From contig JBLFXH010000003.1 of the NCBI GenBank assembly GCA_047611125.1, positions 1-45,564 on the forward strand: a DNA stretch of 45,564 bases, read 5' to 3'. Source of the stretch: JABDJZ01 sp047611125 (GTDB taxonomy: Bacteria; Bacteroidota; Rhodothermia; Rhodothermales; UBA10348). The notes under the pieces are model-generated. The model did not search any database and was not told the DNA's origin. It saw only the letters and a program-made list of their open reading frames with translations. Made by a program: the position numbers and the translations under genes. Positions 1-8,952 of this stretch are shown in pieces; the first letter of the stretch is position 1, and each line of letters opens with the position of its first letter.

Positions 1-1
1 C

Positions 2-922
2 CCGTTAAAATTCAGCCAGCTCGGTGCGGCTGACACGGCTGAAATCCGGGAAGACTCGCGGTCTCTCTTGGGTATCTACCCTGAGGACCACCGCTTTGCG
101 GTCTTGCTGCATCCAGAGTGGTTGCCCTTGATCGCGGGCCTGAAGCTGGGCGTCCAGACAAGGGCTGCTGACGGCGACTATCAGGAGATCTTTATGGAGC
201 TCAGCGGCCTTTTCGTCACAGCCGTCCGCTCCCATTTCGAGGCGCACGGCTCCCCAGTGGATTGTGCACCGCTTCAGATAAAGGGTCCGGGTGAGGACCT
301 AGATGAGTCTGTGGTCGAATCGATCACCTACAAACTCCCCTTCTTCATGGAGTGGGAGGGCTCACTCTTGCACGGCTTTGTCCTGGTTTCCAAAGCAGAT
401 GCTCAAGATTCCGAAATCCAGGTCGAAACTGATAGTGAGCAATCGACCCCTCCGCAGACGGATACCATGGAAGACAACCCAGACCCGGCCGACCAAGCCC
501 GTGCGGCTGATCCGGTTCAAGCAACCGGACCCGCGGGTACTCCGCACGATGCCAAGTCTTACGGTTCTAAAGATGCGTCTCCCCTAGCCCCCAGTGAACC
601 GCGCATTCAGGTTCAGGCTGCTGCGTTTCCAGAGCTGGGCGCCGAGTCCTCCGCAACGAGTGGCGCCGCCAATCTCGGCCTGCTTGCCGGCGTAGAACTG
701 GAAGTGACCGTAGAACTGGGACGTCGGCGCATGGCCTTGTCCGACATCCTTCGCCTTACCAATGGAAGCGTACTGGAACTCGAAAAACTCGTTGGTGAGC
801 CGCTGCAGGTTTTCGCCAATAACCGTCTTATCGCCGAAGGCGAAGCCGTGGTAATTGACGAGCAATTTGGTGTTCGCATCACAGCACTGGCTGCACGAGG
901 TGCGGCCAAATTGGTCCGGTAA
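2..922 (+). CDS. fliN: Flagellar motor switch protein FliN, 5'-truncated by window edge
   Basis: The reading frame is open from base 2, so the true start lies outside the window; a TTG at 68 is an internal codon rather than a convincing start. The last ~80 residues (about nt 680-919) form a FliN/SpoA C-ring domain: a hydrophobic stretch with GVELEVTVELGRRRMALSDI, then LxLGSVLELEKL-type and 'GEAVVIDEQFGVRIT' segments typical of FliN. Before it lie an acidic/Pro-Ala-rich linker (about nt 400-660) and an N-terminal globular part (nt ~80-390) with predicted alpha/beta character that I cannot assign; it could be a degenerate FliM-middle or CheC-like domain as in FliY. The product would sit at the cytoplasmic C-ring and take part in rotor switching and cargo docking. 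It is followed by fliO, 110 bases downstream. Confidence 0.85.
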   Translation, partial: PLKFSQLGAADTAEIREDSRSLLGIYPEDHRFAVLLHPEWLPLIAGLKLGVQTRAADGDYQEIFMELSGLFVTAVRSHFEAHGSPVDCAPLQIKGPGEDLDESVVESITYKLPFFMEWEGSLLHGFVLVSKADAQDSEIQVETDSEQSTPPQTDTMEDNPDPADQARAADPVQATGPAGTPHDAKSYGSKDASPLAPSEPRIQVQAAAFPELGAESSATSGAANLGLLAGVELEVTVELGRRRMALSDILRLTNGSVLELEKLVGEPLQVFANNRLIAEGEAVVIDEQFGVRITALAARGAAKLVR

Positions 923-991
923 CTCGCTGACACATATCGGCCGGCGGCTAGCTGGCATCCTTTTGGCATCACAACCCGGCAGGGCACGGAA

Positions 992-1007
992 AGACCGTTT
1001 TTGGTCT
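992..1007. repeat. Short inverted repeat in the fliN-fliO gap
   Basis: The 110-base gap 923-1032 between fliN and fliO holds a 5-bp inverted repeat (AGACC 992-996, GGTCT 1003-1007) around a GTTTTT loop. It is too weak to call a terminator, and the operon order argues that transcription continues through it. Nothing else is recognised in this gap. Confidence 0.25.
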
Positions 1008-1032
1008 CTCAGGCCCTGTCACGTTGTAAACG

Positions 1033-1899
1033 ATGCCGAGCATGCGCACAAATTTTCCGCCCACCGAAGCCGGTTCCTCCGCCAAGGAGAGTCTTCGTCG
1101 TGCCCTGATGCTGAGCGTTCTACTAGTAATCGTCTGGTCAGCTATCGCTTTCCTGTCCGATTCCGAGCCTCCAACTGCGGCGGCGACACAGCAGACTGAG
1201 CAGAGCGCCTCCTCCCTCCCCACCCAAACTCCAGGTGTCTCGCCCGAGGGCGAGTTGCTCGCGGCTACAGCCGGGGCCACCGAGGCTCTCGCCGACTTCA
1301 AAGTGCCGGTGGACTCTGGTCTGCTCGCACCGGCGGCTCGAAGCCTCTTTGGCCCAGGATACATGCTTGTCCTCGCGCTCCTGGGTATTGCCGGAACGTG
1401 GGCGCTTTGGCTGAAGAACAAAAAATCGACCGATTCCAGTGCGGCGCAACTCACGGAACTCGGCCGATTCAAACTCGGCCCTCAGCAGCAGGTCCAACTG
1501 CTACGATGTGCCGATGAGGTTTTGCTTCTTGGCGTGGCCAATGGGAGCATCAACCTGCTCAAAGCCTATCCGGCCGCCGAATTTCCGAGCACGGTTATCC
1601 AGGCCACTTCCGAGCGTCCTTCACTGCGGACGACCCTGATCGAACTCGCCTCTTCGTTTCGCGCCAGCCATACAGCTCGGAGGGCTGAGAAGGAGGCGAT
1701 AGCGCACGATGACGACTGGCTCCCAGCCCATCCGGCCAAGGAAGATTTTCCGCCCGGCGTTGAAATCCCGGAGTGGACCATCGCCACTGCCTCGGCCATC
1801 TCGGACGGCCCTGACTTCATGCACGTCCTGAGACGCTACGCCGGCAACAAGACCTACAAGGCCAACACCCTTTATCCGCCCACTGGCGCCACTAACTGA
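1033..1899 (+). CDS. fliO: Flagellar biosynthesis protein FliO-like
   Basis: A 288-residue protein in the FliO position just ahead of fliP. It has a hydrophobic segment at residues ~24-41, a Ser/Thr/Pro/Glu-rich stretch, and a second hydrophobic segment at ~105-125. A FliO-type domain follows (LGRFKLGPQQQVQLLRC then VLLLGVANGSINLL), matching the family pattern of a small beta domain behind a membrane anchor. FliO helps assemble the FliP ring of the flagellar export gate in the inner membrane. The C-terminal ~100 residues and the N-terminal extra hydrophobic segment make it longer than the usual ~100-150-residue FliO. Two Met codons (residues 1 and 4) could start it. It ends one base before the fliP ATG. 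FliO is poorly conserved, so the call rests on both domain pattern and position. Confidence 0.8.
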   Translation: MPSMRTNFPPTEAGSSAKESLRRALMLSVLLVIVWSAIAFLSDSEPPTAAATQQTEQSASSLPTQTPGVSPEGELLAATAGATEALADFKVPVDSGLLAPAARSLFGPGYMLVLALLGIAGTWALWLKNKKSTDSSAAQLTELGRFKLGPQQQVQLLRCADEVLLLGVANGSINLLKAYPAAEFPSTVIQATSERPSLRTTLIELASSFRASHTARRAEKEAIAHDDDWLPAHPAKEDFPPGVEIPEWTIATASAISDGPDFMHVLRRYAGNKTYKANTLYPPTGATN

Positions 1900-1900
1900 T

Positions 1901-2746
1901 ATGTCGAGAGCCCGCTTCCTCCCGCTCTTCCTGATCTCGGTCCTCACGCTGATGCCGGTACTCCCGGCTCTAGCCCAGCAGACTCAGACAGCAACGCCAC
2001 AGACACAGCTCCCGTCCGGACAGGCTGCCACCGGGCAGGCTGCCCCACAAGGCCTGTCACCCGGCATGCTCTCCCAGCTGCCTTCCATCAGCCTGGGAGA
2101 CCCCGACTCTGAAGGCTACGCCCTTCCCATTCAGCTGCTTCTGCTGCTGACCGTGCTTTCGCTGGCACCGGCCATCGTCATCCTGATGACCAGCTTCACC
2201 CGTCTCGTGGTGATCCTAGGCATTCTCCGGCAGGCAATGGGCACGGCCCAATCCCCACCAACCCAGGTGCTGATTGGCCTAGCCATCTTCCTGACCATGT
2301 TCATCATGGCGCCGGTCTTCACGGAGATAAATCAAAACGCGCTCGACCCCTACATGAACGGCCAGATCAGTCAGGAAGTGGCCTTTGCGAATGCCTCCAA
2401 GCCCATCAAGAAGTTCATGCTGACGCAGACCCGGCCTAAGGATCTGCTCCTGTTCATGGACATGGCCAAGGTCAACTCCTTCCAGAATGGGGATGACACC
2501 CCACTTTACGTCCTGGTCCCAGCCTATGTGATCAGTGAACTCCGAATCGCCTTCCAGATCGGGTTCATGATCTTCCTGCCCTTCCTCATCGTGGACCTTG
2601 TCGTGGCCTCCGTGCTCATGAGCATGGGCATGATGATGCTTCCACCGGTCATGATCTCCCTTCCGATGAAGCTGCTGCTGTTCGTTCTCGCGGACGGCTG
2701 GTATCTCATTGTCGAATCGGTGGTCCGCGCCTACATCGGCTCCTAA
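1901..2746 (+). CDS. fliP: Flagellar type III export gate protein FliP
   Basis: A 281-residue protein with an N-terminal cleavable-type signal (MSRARFLPLFLISVLTLMPV...), then a Gln/Thr-rich linker and four hydrophobic segments. The family signature is clear around residues 78-130: LAPAIVILMTSFTRLVVILG followed by LRQAMGTAQSPPTQVLIGLA. FliP forms the pentameric core of the FliP-FliQ-FliR export gate in the inner membrane, the conduit for unfolded flagellar subunits. The length fits the family (about 245-300). The ATG sits one base after the fliO stop, so the two are likely translationally coupled. FliQ begins 21 bases downstream. Confidence 0.97.
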   Translation: MSRARFLPLFLISVLTLMPVLPALAQQTQTATPQTQLPSGQAATGQAAPQGLSPGMLSQLPSISLGDPDSEGYALPIQLLLLLTVLSLAPAIVILMTSFTRLVVILGILRQAMGTAQSPPTQVLIGLAIFLTMFIMAPVFTEINQNALDPYMNGQISQEVAFANASKPIKKFMLTQTRPKDLLLFMDMAKVNSFQNGDDTPLYVLVPAYVISELRIAFQIGFMIFLPFLIVDLVVASVLMSMGMMMLPPVMISLPMKLLLFVLADGWYLIVESVVRAYIGS

Positions 2747-2767
2747 GAGCCTCACAACCCCACGAAA

Positions 2768-3037
2768 ATGAATGTAGACGTCGCTCTTTACTGGGTCTCT
2801 CAGTCCATGATGTTGGCCGTCATGCTGGCAGGACCCCTCCTCATTTCCGCACTCTGTGTTGGTATTTGTGTTTCGCTCTTCCAGGCGGTGACCTCGATGC
2901 AGGAGATGACCCTGAGTTACATCCCCAAGATTGCCATTGTCGGCGGAGTCCTACTCCTCCTGACGCCCTGGATGCTTGAGATGATGACAGACTTCACCAC
3001 TCAGGTCTTCACCTTCATACCGAACGTATCCCATTGA
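2768..3037 (+). CDS. fliQ: Flagellar export gate protein FliQ
   Basis: An 89-residue protein, exactly the usual FliQ size, with two transmembrane segments (about residues 12-37 and 50-72) and the family's conserved middle region FQAVTSMQEMTLSYIPKI. FliQ subunits wrap around the FliP/FliR core of the export gate. The start codon is preceded by an A-rich stretch (CACGAAAATG) and no Shine-Dalgarno motif. The stop overlaps the proposed TTG start of fliR. Confidence 0.97.
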   Translation: MNVDVALYWVSQSMMLAVMLAGPLLISALCVGICVSLFQAVTSMQEMTLSYIPKIAIVGGVLLLLTPWMLEMMTDFTTQVFTFIPNVSH

Positions 3038-3816
3038 CTCCTGAGGACCTGCTCGATCCCGTCAGGATTGCAGCCATCTTCCTGATCTTTGTGCGCGTAG
3101 CCGGCATGATGTCGGCTGCCCCGTTTTTCGGGCACAAGTCGATTCCAGTGAAGCTCCGCCTCCTCCTGGCCATCCTGCTGTCCTGGGTGGTCGTGGGCTT
3201 TGTGACCCCACCCCCCGCGCATCTGATCGCCCGGCCCCTCGGCCTTGTTGTGGCGATTGGAACTGAGATGCTGACCGGCATCGCCATTGGCTTTGCCGCC
3301 CAGTTTCTCTTCTGGGGCGTGCAGTATGCCTCGGACGTCCTCGGATTCCAGATGGGCCTTGCGATGGCTCAGGTTTTCGATCCGACCACGAACTCGAATA
3401 CCAATCCGCTCGGACGCCTTCTGATGATGGCGTTCCTGATGATCTTCATTGCCCTGGATGGGCAGCACGTGCTGCTGGAGGGGCTGGTCTATTCGTTCGA
3501 TGCCGTCCCGCTGGCCGGCGGCAATATCACGGCCACAGGCCCCCAACTCCTGAAGATGGCCGGTGGGCTGTTTACGACAGGCCTCCGCCTGGCCTCCCCT
3601 TTCATGGTCACCTTCTTTCTGGTGGAATCGGCAATGGGCATCTTTGCCCGGGTGGTCCCCCAGGCTGACATCTTCTCATTGGGCATGCCGATCAAGCTAT
3701 TGATCGGGCTGAGCCTTGCTGTCCTTTTCGTGCAGAACTTGGTGCCTCTTGCGCCCGAGCTGCTGGACAACATGGCCACCAACGTCCTTGACCTGCTGAG
3801 CGTCCTCGGGTCATGA
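3034..3816 (+). CDS. fliR: Flagellar export gate protein FliR
   Basis: A 260-residue polytopic membrane protein with about six hydrophobic segments and FliR features (RVAGMMSAAPFFGHKSIPVK near the N-terminus and ...MGIFARVVPQADIFSLGMPI near residue 200). FliR closes the FliP5-FliQ4-FliR1 gate. The start chosen is a TTG overlapping the fliQ stop by four bases (TTGA). No ATG lies nearby that would keep the conserved N-terminus. The 3' end overlaps the flhB ATG by four bases (ATGA), a translational-coupling arrangement. Confidence 0.95.
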   Translation: MTPEDLLDPVRIAAIFLIFVRVAGMMSAAPFFGHKSIPVKLRLLLAILLSWVVVGFVTPPPAHLIARPLGLVVAIGTEMLTGIAIGFAAQFLFWGVQYASDVLGFQMGLAMAQVFDPTTNSNTNPLGRLLMMAFLMIFIALDGQHVLLEGLVYSFDAVPLAGGNITATGPQLLKMAGGLFTTGLRLASPFMVTFFLVESAMGIFARVVPQADIFSLGMPIKLLIGLSLAVLFVQNLVPLAPELLDNMATNVLDLLSVLGS

Positions 3817-4883
3817 GTGAAGACAAATCAGATAAGATTTTTGACCCCACGCCGGGTCGAATACGCAAGGCCCGAGAGGATGGCAATCTGTTCAAGTCGC
3901 AGGACGTGACGTCGATCGCGCTTCTGATGACGGGTGTGACCATGATTGTGACCTTCATGCCTCTGGCTTTTGACACCCTGAAGACCATGGCCGCGCGGAC
4001 GTTCTTGGCCTCGGCCACCACGCCGGTCAATCTGAGTTCCATGCCTTCCATCCTGCAGGATATCGGGATGGAGACGGCGATGATCCTGGCGCCGTTCGTA
4101 GGCTCCATTCTGGTCACCTCCATCGGCATTCAGTTGGCGCAGAGCGGTTGGAACGTGACCACGAAACCGCTCGAACCCAAGCCAGACAGGGTTTCCCCTC
4201 TCAAGGGGTTCAAGCGGATATTCTCTGCTAAGGGCGCCTTCAATACCATCAAGGCCGTCGTCAAGATCGCCATCGTTGGGCCTGTCGCATACGCCGAAAT
4301 ATCGGGCCGCATGGACGAGATCCTGATGCTACCCGCTCTGGCGATGCCCGAGATCGTAGGGCTCGCTGGGACCTGGATGGCCATCATGGTCTACAAGCTC
4401 CTCATGGTGCTGCTGTTGCTCTCCGTGGTGGACGCCGCCTTCGAGAAGTGGAAGTACCACGAGGACCTGAAGATGAGCAAGCAGGAGGTCAAGGACGAGT
4501 CCCGCCAGTCGGATGGAGATCCGCACGTCAAGTCGCGCCGGAAGCAGCTGGCCATGGAGATGAAGCGCCGGCCGCGGTTGGACCACGCCATTCTGAAGGC
4601 AGACGTCGTCATCACGAACCCGACTCACTTTGCCGTGATGCTCCGGTACGATCCGGAAGAGTCTACCGCGCCCTTTGTCCTGGCCAAGGGTATCCGCAAG
4701 CGGGCGCTCCGCATCAAGTCCCTTGCCTTCGAATATGAGGTTCCGATGGTCGAAGACCGGCCGTTGGCCCGGGCTTTGTATCACACCGTAGAAGAGATGG
4801 CTGAGATACCCGCGGATCTGTATCCCGCAGTAGCCACAATCCTGGCGGAAATCTATCGCCAGAAGGGTCTCTCACTCAACTAA
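3813..4883 (+). CDS. flhB: Flagellar export switch protein FlhB
   Basis: A 356-residue protein with a charged N-terminus (DPTPGRIRKAREDGNLFKS), four membrane segments up to ~residue 210 and a cytoplasmic domain. The autocleavage motif NPTH falls at residues 269-272, the same numbering as in E. coli and Salmonella. Cleavage between N and P switches export from rod/hook to filament substrates. The residues around it (ADVVITNPTHFAVMLRYD) match the family closely, so the switch should be functional. It overlaps fliR by four bases and is followed after 24 bases by flhA. Confidence 0.97.
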   Translation: MSEDKSDKIFDPTPGRIRKAREDGNLFKSQDVTSIALLMTGVTMIVTFMPLAFDTLKTMAARTFLASATTPVNLSSMPSILQDIGMETAMILAPFVGSILVTSIGIQLAQSGWNVTTKPLEPKPDRVSPLKGFKRIFSAKGAFNTIKAVVKIAIVGPVAYAEISGRMDEILMLPALAMPEIVGLAGTWMAIMVYKLLMVLLLLSVVDAAFEKWKYHEDLKMSKQEVKDESRQSDGDPHVKSRRKQLAMEMKRRPRLDHAILKADVVITNPTHFAVMLRYDPEESTAPFVLAKGIRKRALRIKSLAFEYEVPMVEDRPLARALYHTVEEMAEIPADLYPAVATILAEIYRQKGLSLN

Positions 4884-4907
4884 CCCCACCCCGCTCCAAC
4901 CAAGTCT

Positions 4908-7028
4908 GTGGCCAAGATCACCCCCAAATTAGCTTCAGTTGACGATTCTGGCACGAGTGCCAACGTCGAAGCTGTGATCGCGACGACGTTTGTCAGCATC
5001 CTGTTGGTGCTGGTTATTCCGCTGCCGGAGTTCATTCTGGATCTCCTGCTGGCTACCAATATTGCCATCAGTCTGGCGGTGCTCCTGACGGCATTTTATG
5101 CCGAGAGGCCGCTCGATTTTGCCGTCTTTCCGGGGCTGCTTCTGGTTACCACGCTGTTCCGACTCTCGCTGAATGTGGCCTCGACCCGGCTCATCCTAAG
5201 TGAGGCCAAGGCCGGTGAGCTGATCCAGGCCTTCGGCGACATTGTCGTTGCCGGCAACTACGTGGTTGGAACGATCATCTTCTTGGTCCTGGTGATCATC
5301 AACTTTGTGGTCATCACAAAGGGTTCTGGACGAATCGCTGAGGTCGCGGCCCGGTTTACGCTCGATGCCCTTCCCGGCAAGCAGATGGCCATCGACGCAG
5401 ACCTCAATGCGGGTTTGATTGATGACGACACCGCCCGGACACGTCGTGACGAGGTTGGGCGCGAAGCCGATTTCTACGGCGCAATGGACGGCGCCAGCAA
5501 GTTTGTCCGCGGAGACGCCATTGCAGGACTCATTATCACCGCCATCAACATCGTTGGTGGACTGATCGTCGGAATCGTCCAACTCGGTCTCGGTGCCGGC
5601 GAAGCGGCCAGCACGTTCGTGCTCCTCTCTATTGGTGATGGCCTGGTCTCGCAGATACCCGCCCTGTTGATCTCGACCGCCGCCGGTATCATCGTGTCCA
5701 GGGCCAGTGGCTCCACCAATCTCGCGACCGACTTCAAGCTGCAGCTGTTCAGCAGACCCTATCCACTGCTCATCACGGGCGGTTTTCTGGCACTGATTGG
5801 CGTGGTTCCTGGGCTTCCCATCACTCCTTTCTGGTTGTTGGCGGGCGGTCTCATCTACCTCGGTCGGCGCAGACTACAGATAGAAAGCGAAGAGGCGGCA
5901 TCGGAAGTAGCCACTGCTCAGGCCAAGCAGGCCGAAGAGGACGAGCCGGACAAGGAGGACAAGCCGTCAGATCTACTGCTGGTGGATCCCCTCGAACTCG
6001 AAATCGGCTATGCGCTGATCCCCATCGTCGACCCCAACCAGTCCGGCGATCTGCTGGAGCGCGTCCGCCTCCTGCGTCAGCAGCTGGCCATGGAACTCGG
6101 CATCGTAGTTCCTCCAATTCGGATCCGGGACAACGTCGCCCTGGGATCCAACAAGTATGTGATCAAGCTCAAAGGCAACCCCATTGCCGAGGGCGAAGTG
6201 CTTCCGAATTACCACCTGGCCCTGGTCCCAGAGGGCTCCGGCTCGTTGCCTCCCGGCATCGAGGTCAAGGACCCGACCTTTGGACTCCCTGCCATCTGGG
6301 TATCTCAGCGCCACCTGCCAGACGCCGAACGCATGGGCCTCTCTCTAGTCGAGGCTCCGGCGGTTGTCACTACCCATCTGCTCGAAATCCTCCGCAAGTC
6401 GGCCTACCAGTTGCTGGACCGCCAGGAGGTCAAGAAGCTTATCGACAAGGTCCAGGAGACCGCTCCCGCTCTCGTGGAGGAGCTGGTCCCCGATCAGCTC
6501 TCCATTGGTTCGATTCAGAAGGTGCTCAAGCGCCTGCTCCGCGAGTCCATTCCGATCCGGGACCTCATCTCGATTCTGGAAGCCTTGGCCGACAACATCC
6601 CGAACACCAAGAATATCGACGTGCTCACCGAGTACGTCCGTGCAGCGCTGGCGCCGACCATCACACGCCAGTTTGCAGACCCCGACAGTATTGTCCGCGC
6701 GCTCGTCCTGGAACCCTCCGTCGAGCAGGAACTGCTTGGCCGTGCCAAGACCGGCGAATTGCAGGCCGGTACGCTGGGCCTGCCTCCGCAGCGTGCAGAG
6801 GCACTTGTGGAATCCGCTAAGAACTATGCCCGGGAAATGCTCGCCGAGGGTCACACGCCCATCCTGCTGGCATCCCCCGTCCTCCGCCCCACCCTATTTG
6901 GCTTTCTGGCTCCAATGATCCAGGAGATTGTGGTGCTCTCTTACCACGATCTGCTCTCCGACGTCCAAGTGGACATTGTCGGGCAAGTCAGTTTTGACAG
7001 ACTCGAAGCCGTAGCCGCAGCCGCCTAG
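4908..7028 (+). CDS. flhA: Flagellar export protein FlhA
   Basis: A 706-residue protein (family ~690-710). The N-terminal half holds about eight membrane segments. The cytoplasmic loop carries the FHIPEP-family signature near residues 145-165 (AEVAARFTLDALPGKQMAID). After an acidic/charged linker (about 330-360) comes the C-terminal cytosolic domain that forms the nonameric ring docking chaperone-substrate complexes. The chosen start is a GTG. FlhA is thought to conduct protons to power export. It lies 24 bases after flhB and ends two bases before flhF, within the same presumed transcript. Confidence 0.97.
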   Translation: MAKITPKLASVDDSGTSANVEAVIATTFVSILLVLVIPLPEFILDLLLATNIAISLAVLLTAFYAERPLDFAVFPGLLLVTTLFRLSLNVASTRLILSEAKAGELIQAFGDIVVAGNYVVGTIIFLVLVIINFVVITKGSGRIAEVAARFTLDALPGKQMAIDADLNAGLIDDDTARTRRDEVGREADFYGAMDGASKFVRGDAIAGLIITAINIVGGLIVGIVQLGLGAGEAASTFVLLSIGDGLVSQIPALLISTAAGIIVSRASGSTNLATDFKLQLFSRPYPLLITGGFLALIGVVPGLPITPFWLLAGGLIYLGRRRLQIESEEAASEVATAQAKQAEEDEPDKEDKPSDLLLVDPLELEIGYALIPIVDPNQSGDLLERVRLLRQQLAMELGIVVPPIRIRDNVALGSNKYVIKLKGNPIAEGEVLPNYHLALVPEGSGSLPPGIEVKDPTFGLPAIWVSQRHLPDAERMGLSLVEAPAVVTTHLLEILRKSAYQLLDRQEVKKLIDKVQETAPALVEELVPDQLSIGSIQKVLKRLLRESIPIRDLISILEALADNIPNTKNIDVLTEYVRAALAPTITRQFADPDSIVRALVLEPSVEQELLGRAKTGELQAGTLGLPPQRAEALVESAKNYAREMLAEGHTPILLASPVLRPTLFGFLAPMIQEIVVLSYHDLLSDVQVDIVGQVSFDRLEAVAAAA

Positions 7029-7030
7029 TT

Positions 7031-8203
7031 ATGGAGATTAAAACACTTACCGGAACATCCATCTCCGATGCGCTCGCCGAGGCTCGCAGCCTCTGGGGAG
7101 ATTCCGTGGTCATGCTTCAGGCTCAGCCCCCGACACCGGGACAGCGGGCGCGCATCGCTGTCGGCATTCGCAATGCTGAACCGGCCGCGGCTGCACCCGT
7201 CGATCTGGTTGTCGCCGACCTGCTTCAGGCTGCCGCGAGCGAATCTGGTGGCACCGGCGTTGCATCTTGGAATACGGACTCCGCAGGAGGCCTTCTCTCT
7301 TCGAGGCGGCCAGCGATTTCCGGGCGCTCGACTGCGTCAGAGATTGCGGTCACGCCGCCACCTGGCGCCCTTCGACGCTCAGCTCGTGGCACGGGGGCGC
7401 TCTTGGAACGACGCATCAGGCCTGCCACCGAAGTGTTCGCACACATCTCAAGTGGCCGAGAGACCGCCGCCGACCTGGAGCCGACGGCTCCGGCAGAAGC
7501 GCCTTTAGAAGACCAGCGCGATCCGACGCGCGCACCCCTCTTTGGACAGCTGATTCGTCAGGGTATCCGACCCAAGAGAGCCCGCCTTCTTGCGGAGGCG
7601 TCTCTTCATTACGGTATCCAGGACGCGGTCCAGATGCTGGCCGAGTATCTCCCTCCTAAAACTACAGGACGGGCCCCGTCCCGTGTCTTGTTCACTGGCG
7701 AAGCCGGTGCAGGCAAAACGGCACTGGTGCTTCGTAGCGCTTTGTCCCGAATCCGGGCTGGCCGCCGGGCCCCCTCCATCGTTGTGGTAGCACCACGGAC
7801 TAGCGATCTCCGCGGATGGCAGGATCCCACTTCTATGTTCGAATCATTCGATCTGCACGTGGTTCGCTGTAGCCGCGAAGCCCTTCCATCAGCGCTAGCC
7901 GCTCTGGATGGCGAAGTACTGATCGATACGCCCGCTGGCTTCAGAGTACCCAAGGGTTTGGACGCACATGTTCGGCAGGTTATCGATGCCCGGGCCGCTG
8001 GGTCAGGATCGACTAGCGACCGCGAGGTCTCCGATTCAGTGATTCTCACCCACATCGACAGCGCCTCGACTCTCGGCTATGTAACCGAGCGACTGATTGA
8101 AATGAATATCCCAGTCTCTGCTCTGGTTCGATCCGGACAGCCGGAGGGACACCTAGAACCCTACTCTCCGAAGGCCTTTGCTGCGACGGTCTGCCATGTT
8201 TAA
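7031..8203 (+). CDS. flhF: Flagellar placement GTPase FlhF (SRP family)
   Basis: A 390-residue protein. The N-terminus (MEIKTLTGTSISDALAEARS then LWGDSVVML) matches the FlhF B-domain start. A variable linker covers ~55-165. An N-domain-like helical part (FGQLIRQGIRPKRARLL) precedes the G domain, with the P-loop GEAGAGKT at 223-230 and a VLIDTPAG element standing for the DTAG motif. FlhF sets flagellar position and number with FlhG. The G4 element reads THID instead of the usual TKxD, an unusual loss of the base-specificity lysine. The 3' end overlaps the flhG ATG by eight bases. Function is inferred from family and neighbourhood. Confidence 0.9.
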   Translation: MEIKTLTGTSISDALAEARSLWGDSVVMLQAQPPTPGQRARIAVGIRNAEPAAAAPVDLVVADLLQAAASESGGTGVASWNTDSAGGLLSSRRPAISGRSTASEIAVTPPPGALRRSARGTGALLERRIRPATEVFAHISSGRETAADLEPTAPAEAPLEDQRDPTRAPLFGQLIRQGIRPKRARLLAEASLHYGIQDAVQMLAEYLPPKTTGRAPSRVLFTGEAGAGKTALVLRSALSRIRAGRRAPSIVVVAPRTSDLRGWQDPTSMFESFDLHVVRCSREALPSALAALDGEVLIDTPAGFRVPKGLDAHVRQVIDARAAGSGSTSDREVSDSVILTHIDSASTLGYVTERLIEMNIPVSALVRSGQPEGHLEPYSPKAFAATVCHV

Positions 8204-8897
8204 TGACGGCGGACAAGACACGCGCGTAGTGACGGTCGTGTCTGGAAAAGGCGGTGTTGGAAAAAGTGTCCTTGCGGTGAATCTCGCAACAACCCTGGCC
8301 TCAGGGGGCCGGCGAGTTGCCCTTCTTGACGCGGACATCGGACAGGGCTCCTGCGCCTACCTGGTTGGGCCGGGATCGCCAGTACAACTCATCACGCCGG
8401 ACCCCGAACTGGACCCCGCAGATGCTCTGGACTGCCTCGAGAGCCAGCTGATTCTCCTACGGAGCCAAGCCGATCTCATTCTGATTGATGCTCCTGCCGG
8501 AATTGGACCCACCGTACGGTGGGCGCTCGACCGTGCAGACGCAGGATTGCTGGTCCTGGTGGACGAGCCTACGGCCGTCGCCGACGCTTACGCGCTTGCC
8601 AAGCTGACCTGGCATCACGATTCCTCCTATCCATTGGCCGGCGTGGTGAACATGGTTGATTCCGCCCTGGAAGCCGCCGATGTCATGGAACGCTTCTCTG
8701 CGCTCACCTCACACTTTCTGGATCGGAAGATCCTGTACGGCGGCTGGGTACCTTTTTCCGGGGCCGTCCGTGCCTCCGTCCGGAAGCAGATTCCCGCTAT
8801 CGGTGAAAGTATGGCCGTCGCAAGGGCCTTCGAGGACTTGGCAGGCCGGGTTCGATGCGGTCTCTTTCAGACTCTCGCGCCTTTGGCAATGAACTGA
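8196..8897 (+). CDS. flhG: MinD-like ATPase FlhG (FleN/YlxH)
   Basis: A 233-residue ParA/MinD-family ATPase starting at ATG 8196; a TTG at 8178 in the same frame is possible but less likely. The deviant Walker A SGKGGVGKS lies at residues 16-24, followed by LLDADIGQG and LILIDAPAGIG, the switch II / Walker B region. FlhG counteracts FlhF and limits flagellar number; in some bacteria it loads C-ring proteins. It overlaps flhF by eight bases. The C-terminus lacks an obvious long amphipathic membrane-targeting helix, which I could not confirm by eye. Confidence 0.92.
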   Translation: MFNDGGQDTRVVTVVSGKGGVGKSVLAVNLATTLASGGRRVALLDADIGQGSCAYLVGPGSPVQLITPDPELDPADALDCLESQLILLRSQADLILIDAPAGIGPTVRWALDRADAGLLVLVDEPTAVADAYALAKLTWHHDSSYPLAGVVNMVDSALEAADVMERFSALTSHFLDRKILYGGWVPFSGAVRASVRKQIPAIGESMAVARAFEDLAGRVRCGLFQTLAPLAMN

Positions 8898-8952
8898 TGC
8901 CTTCAGGCACACTAGTTGCATCCCTTCTAATCGGACCTGTAACCCCCATTCC

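Noticed and set aside
6345..6918. Open frames on both strands within the flhA 3' half
   Set aside because: flhA continues through the whole segment with a normal C-terminal domain; these are composition-driven shadows.
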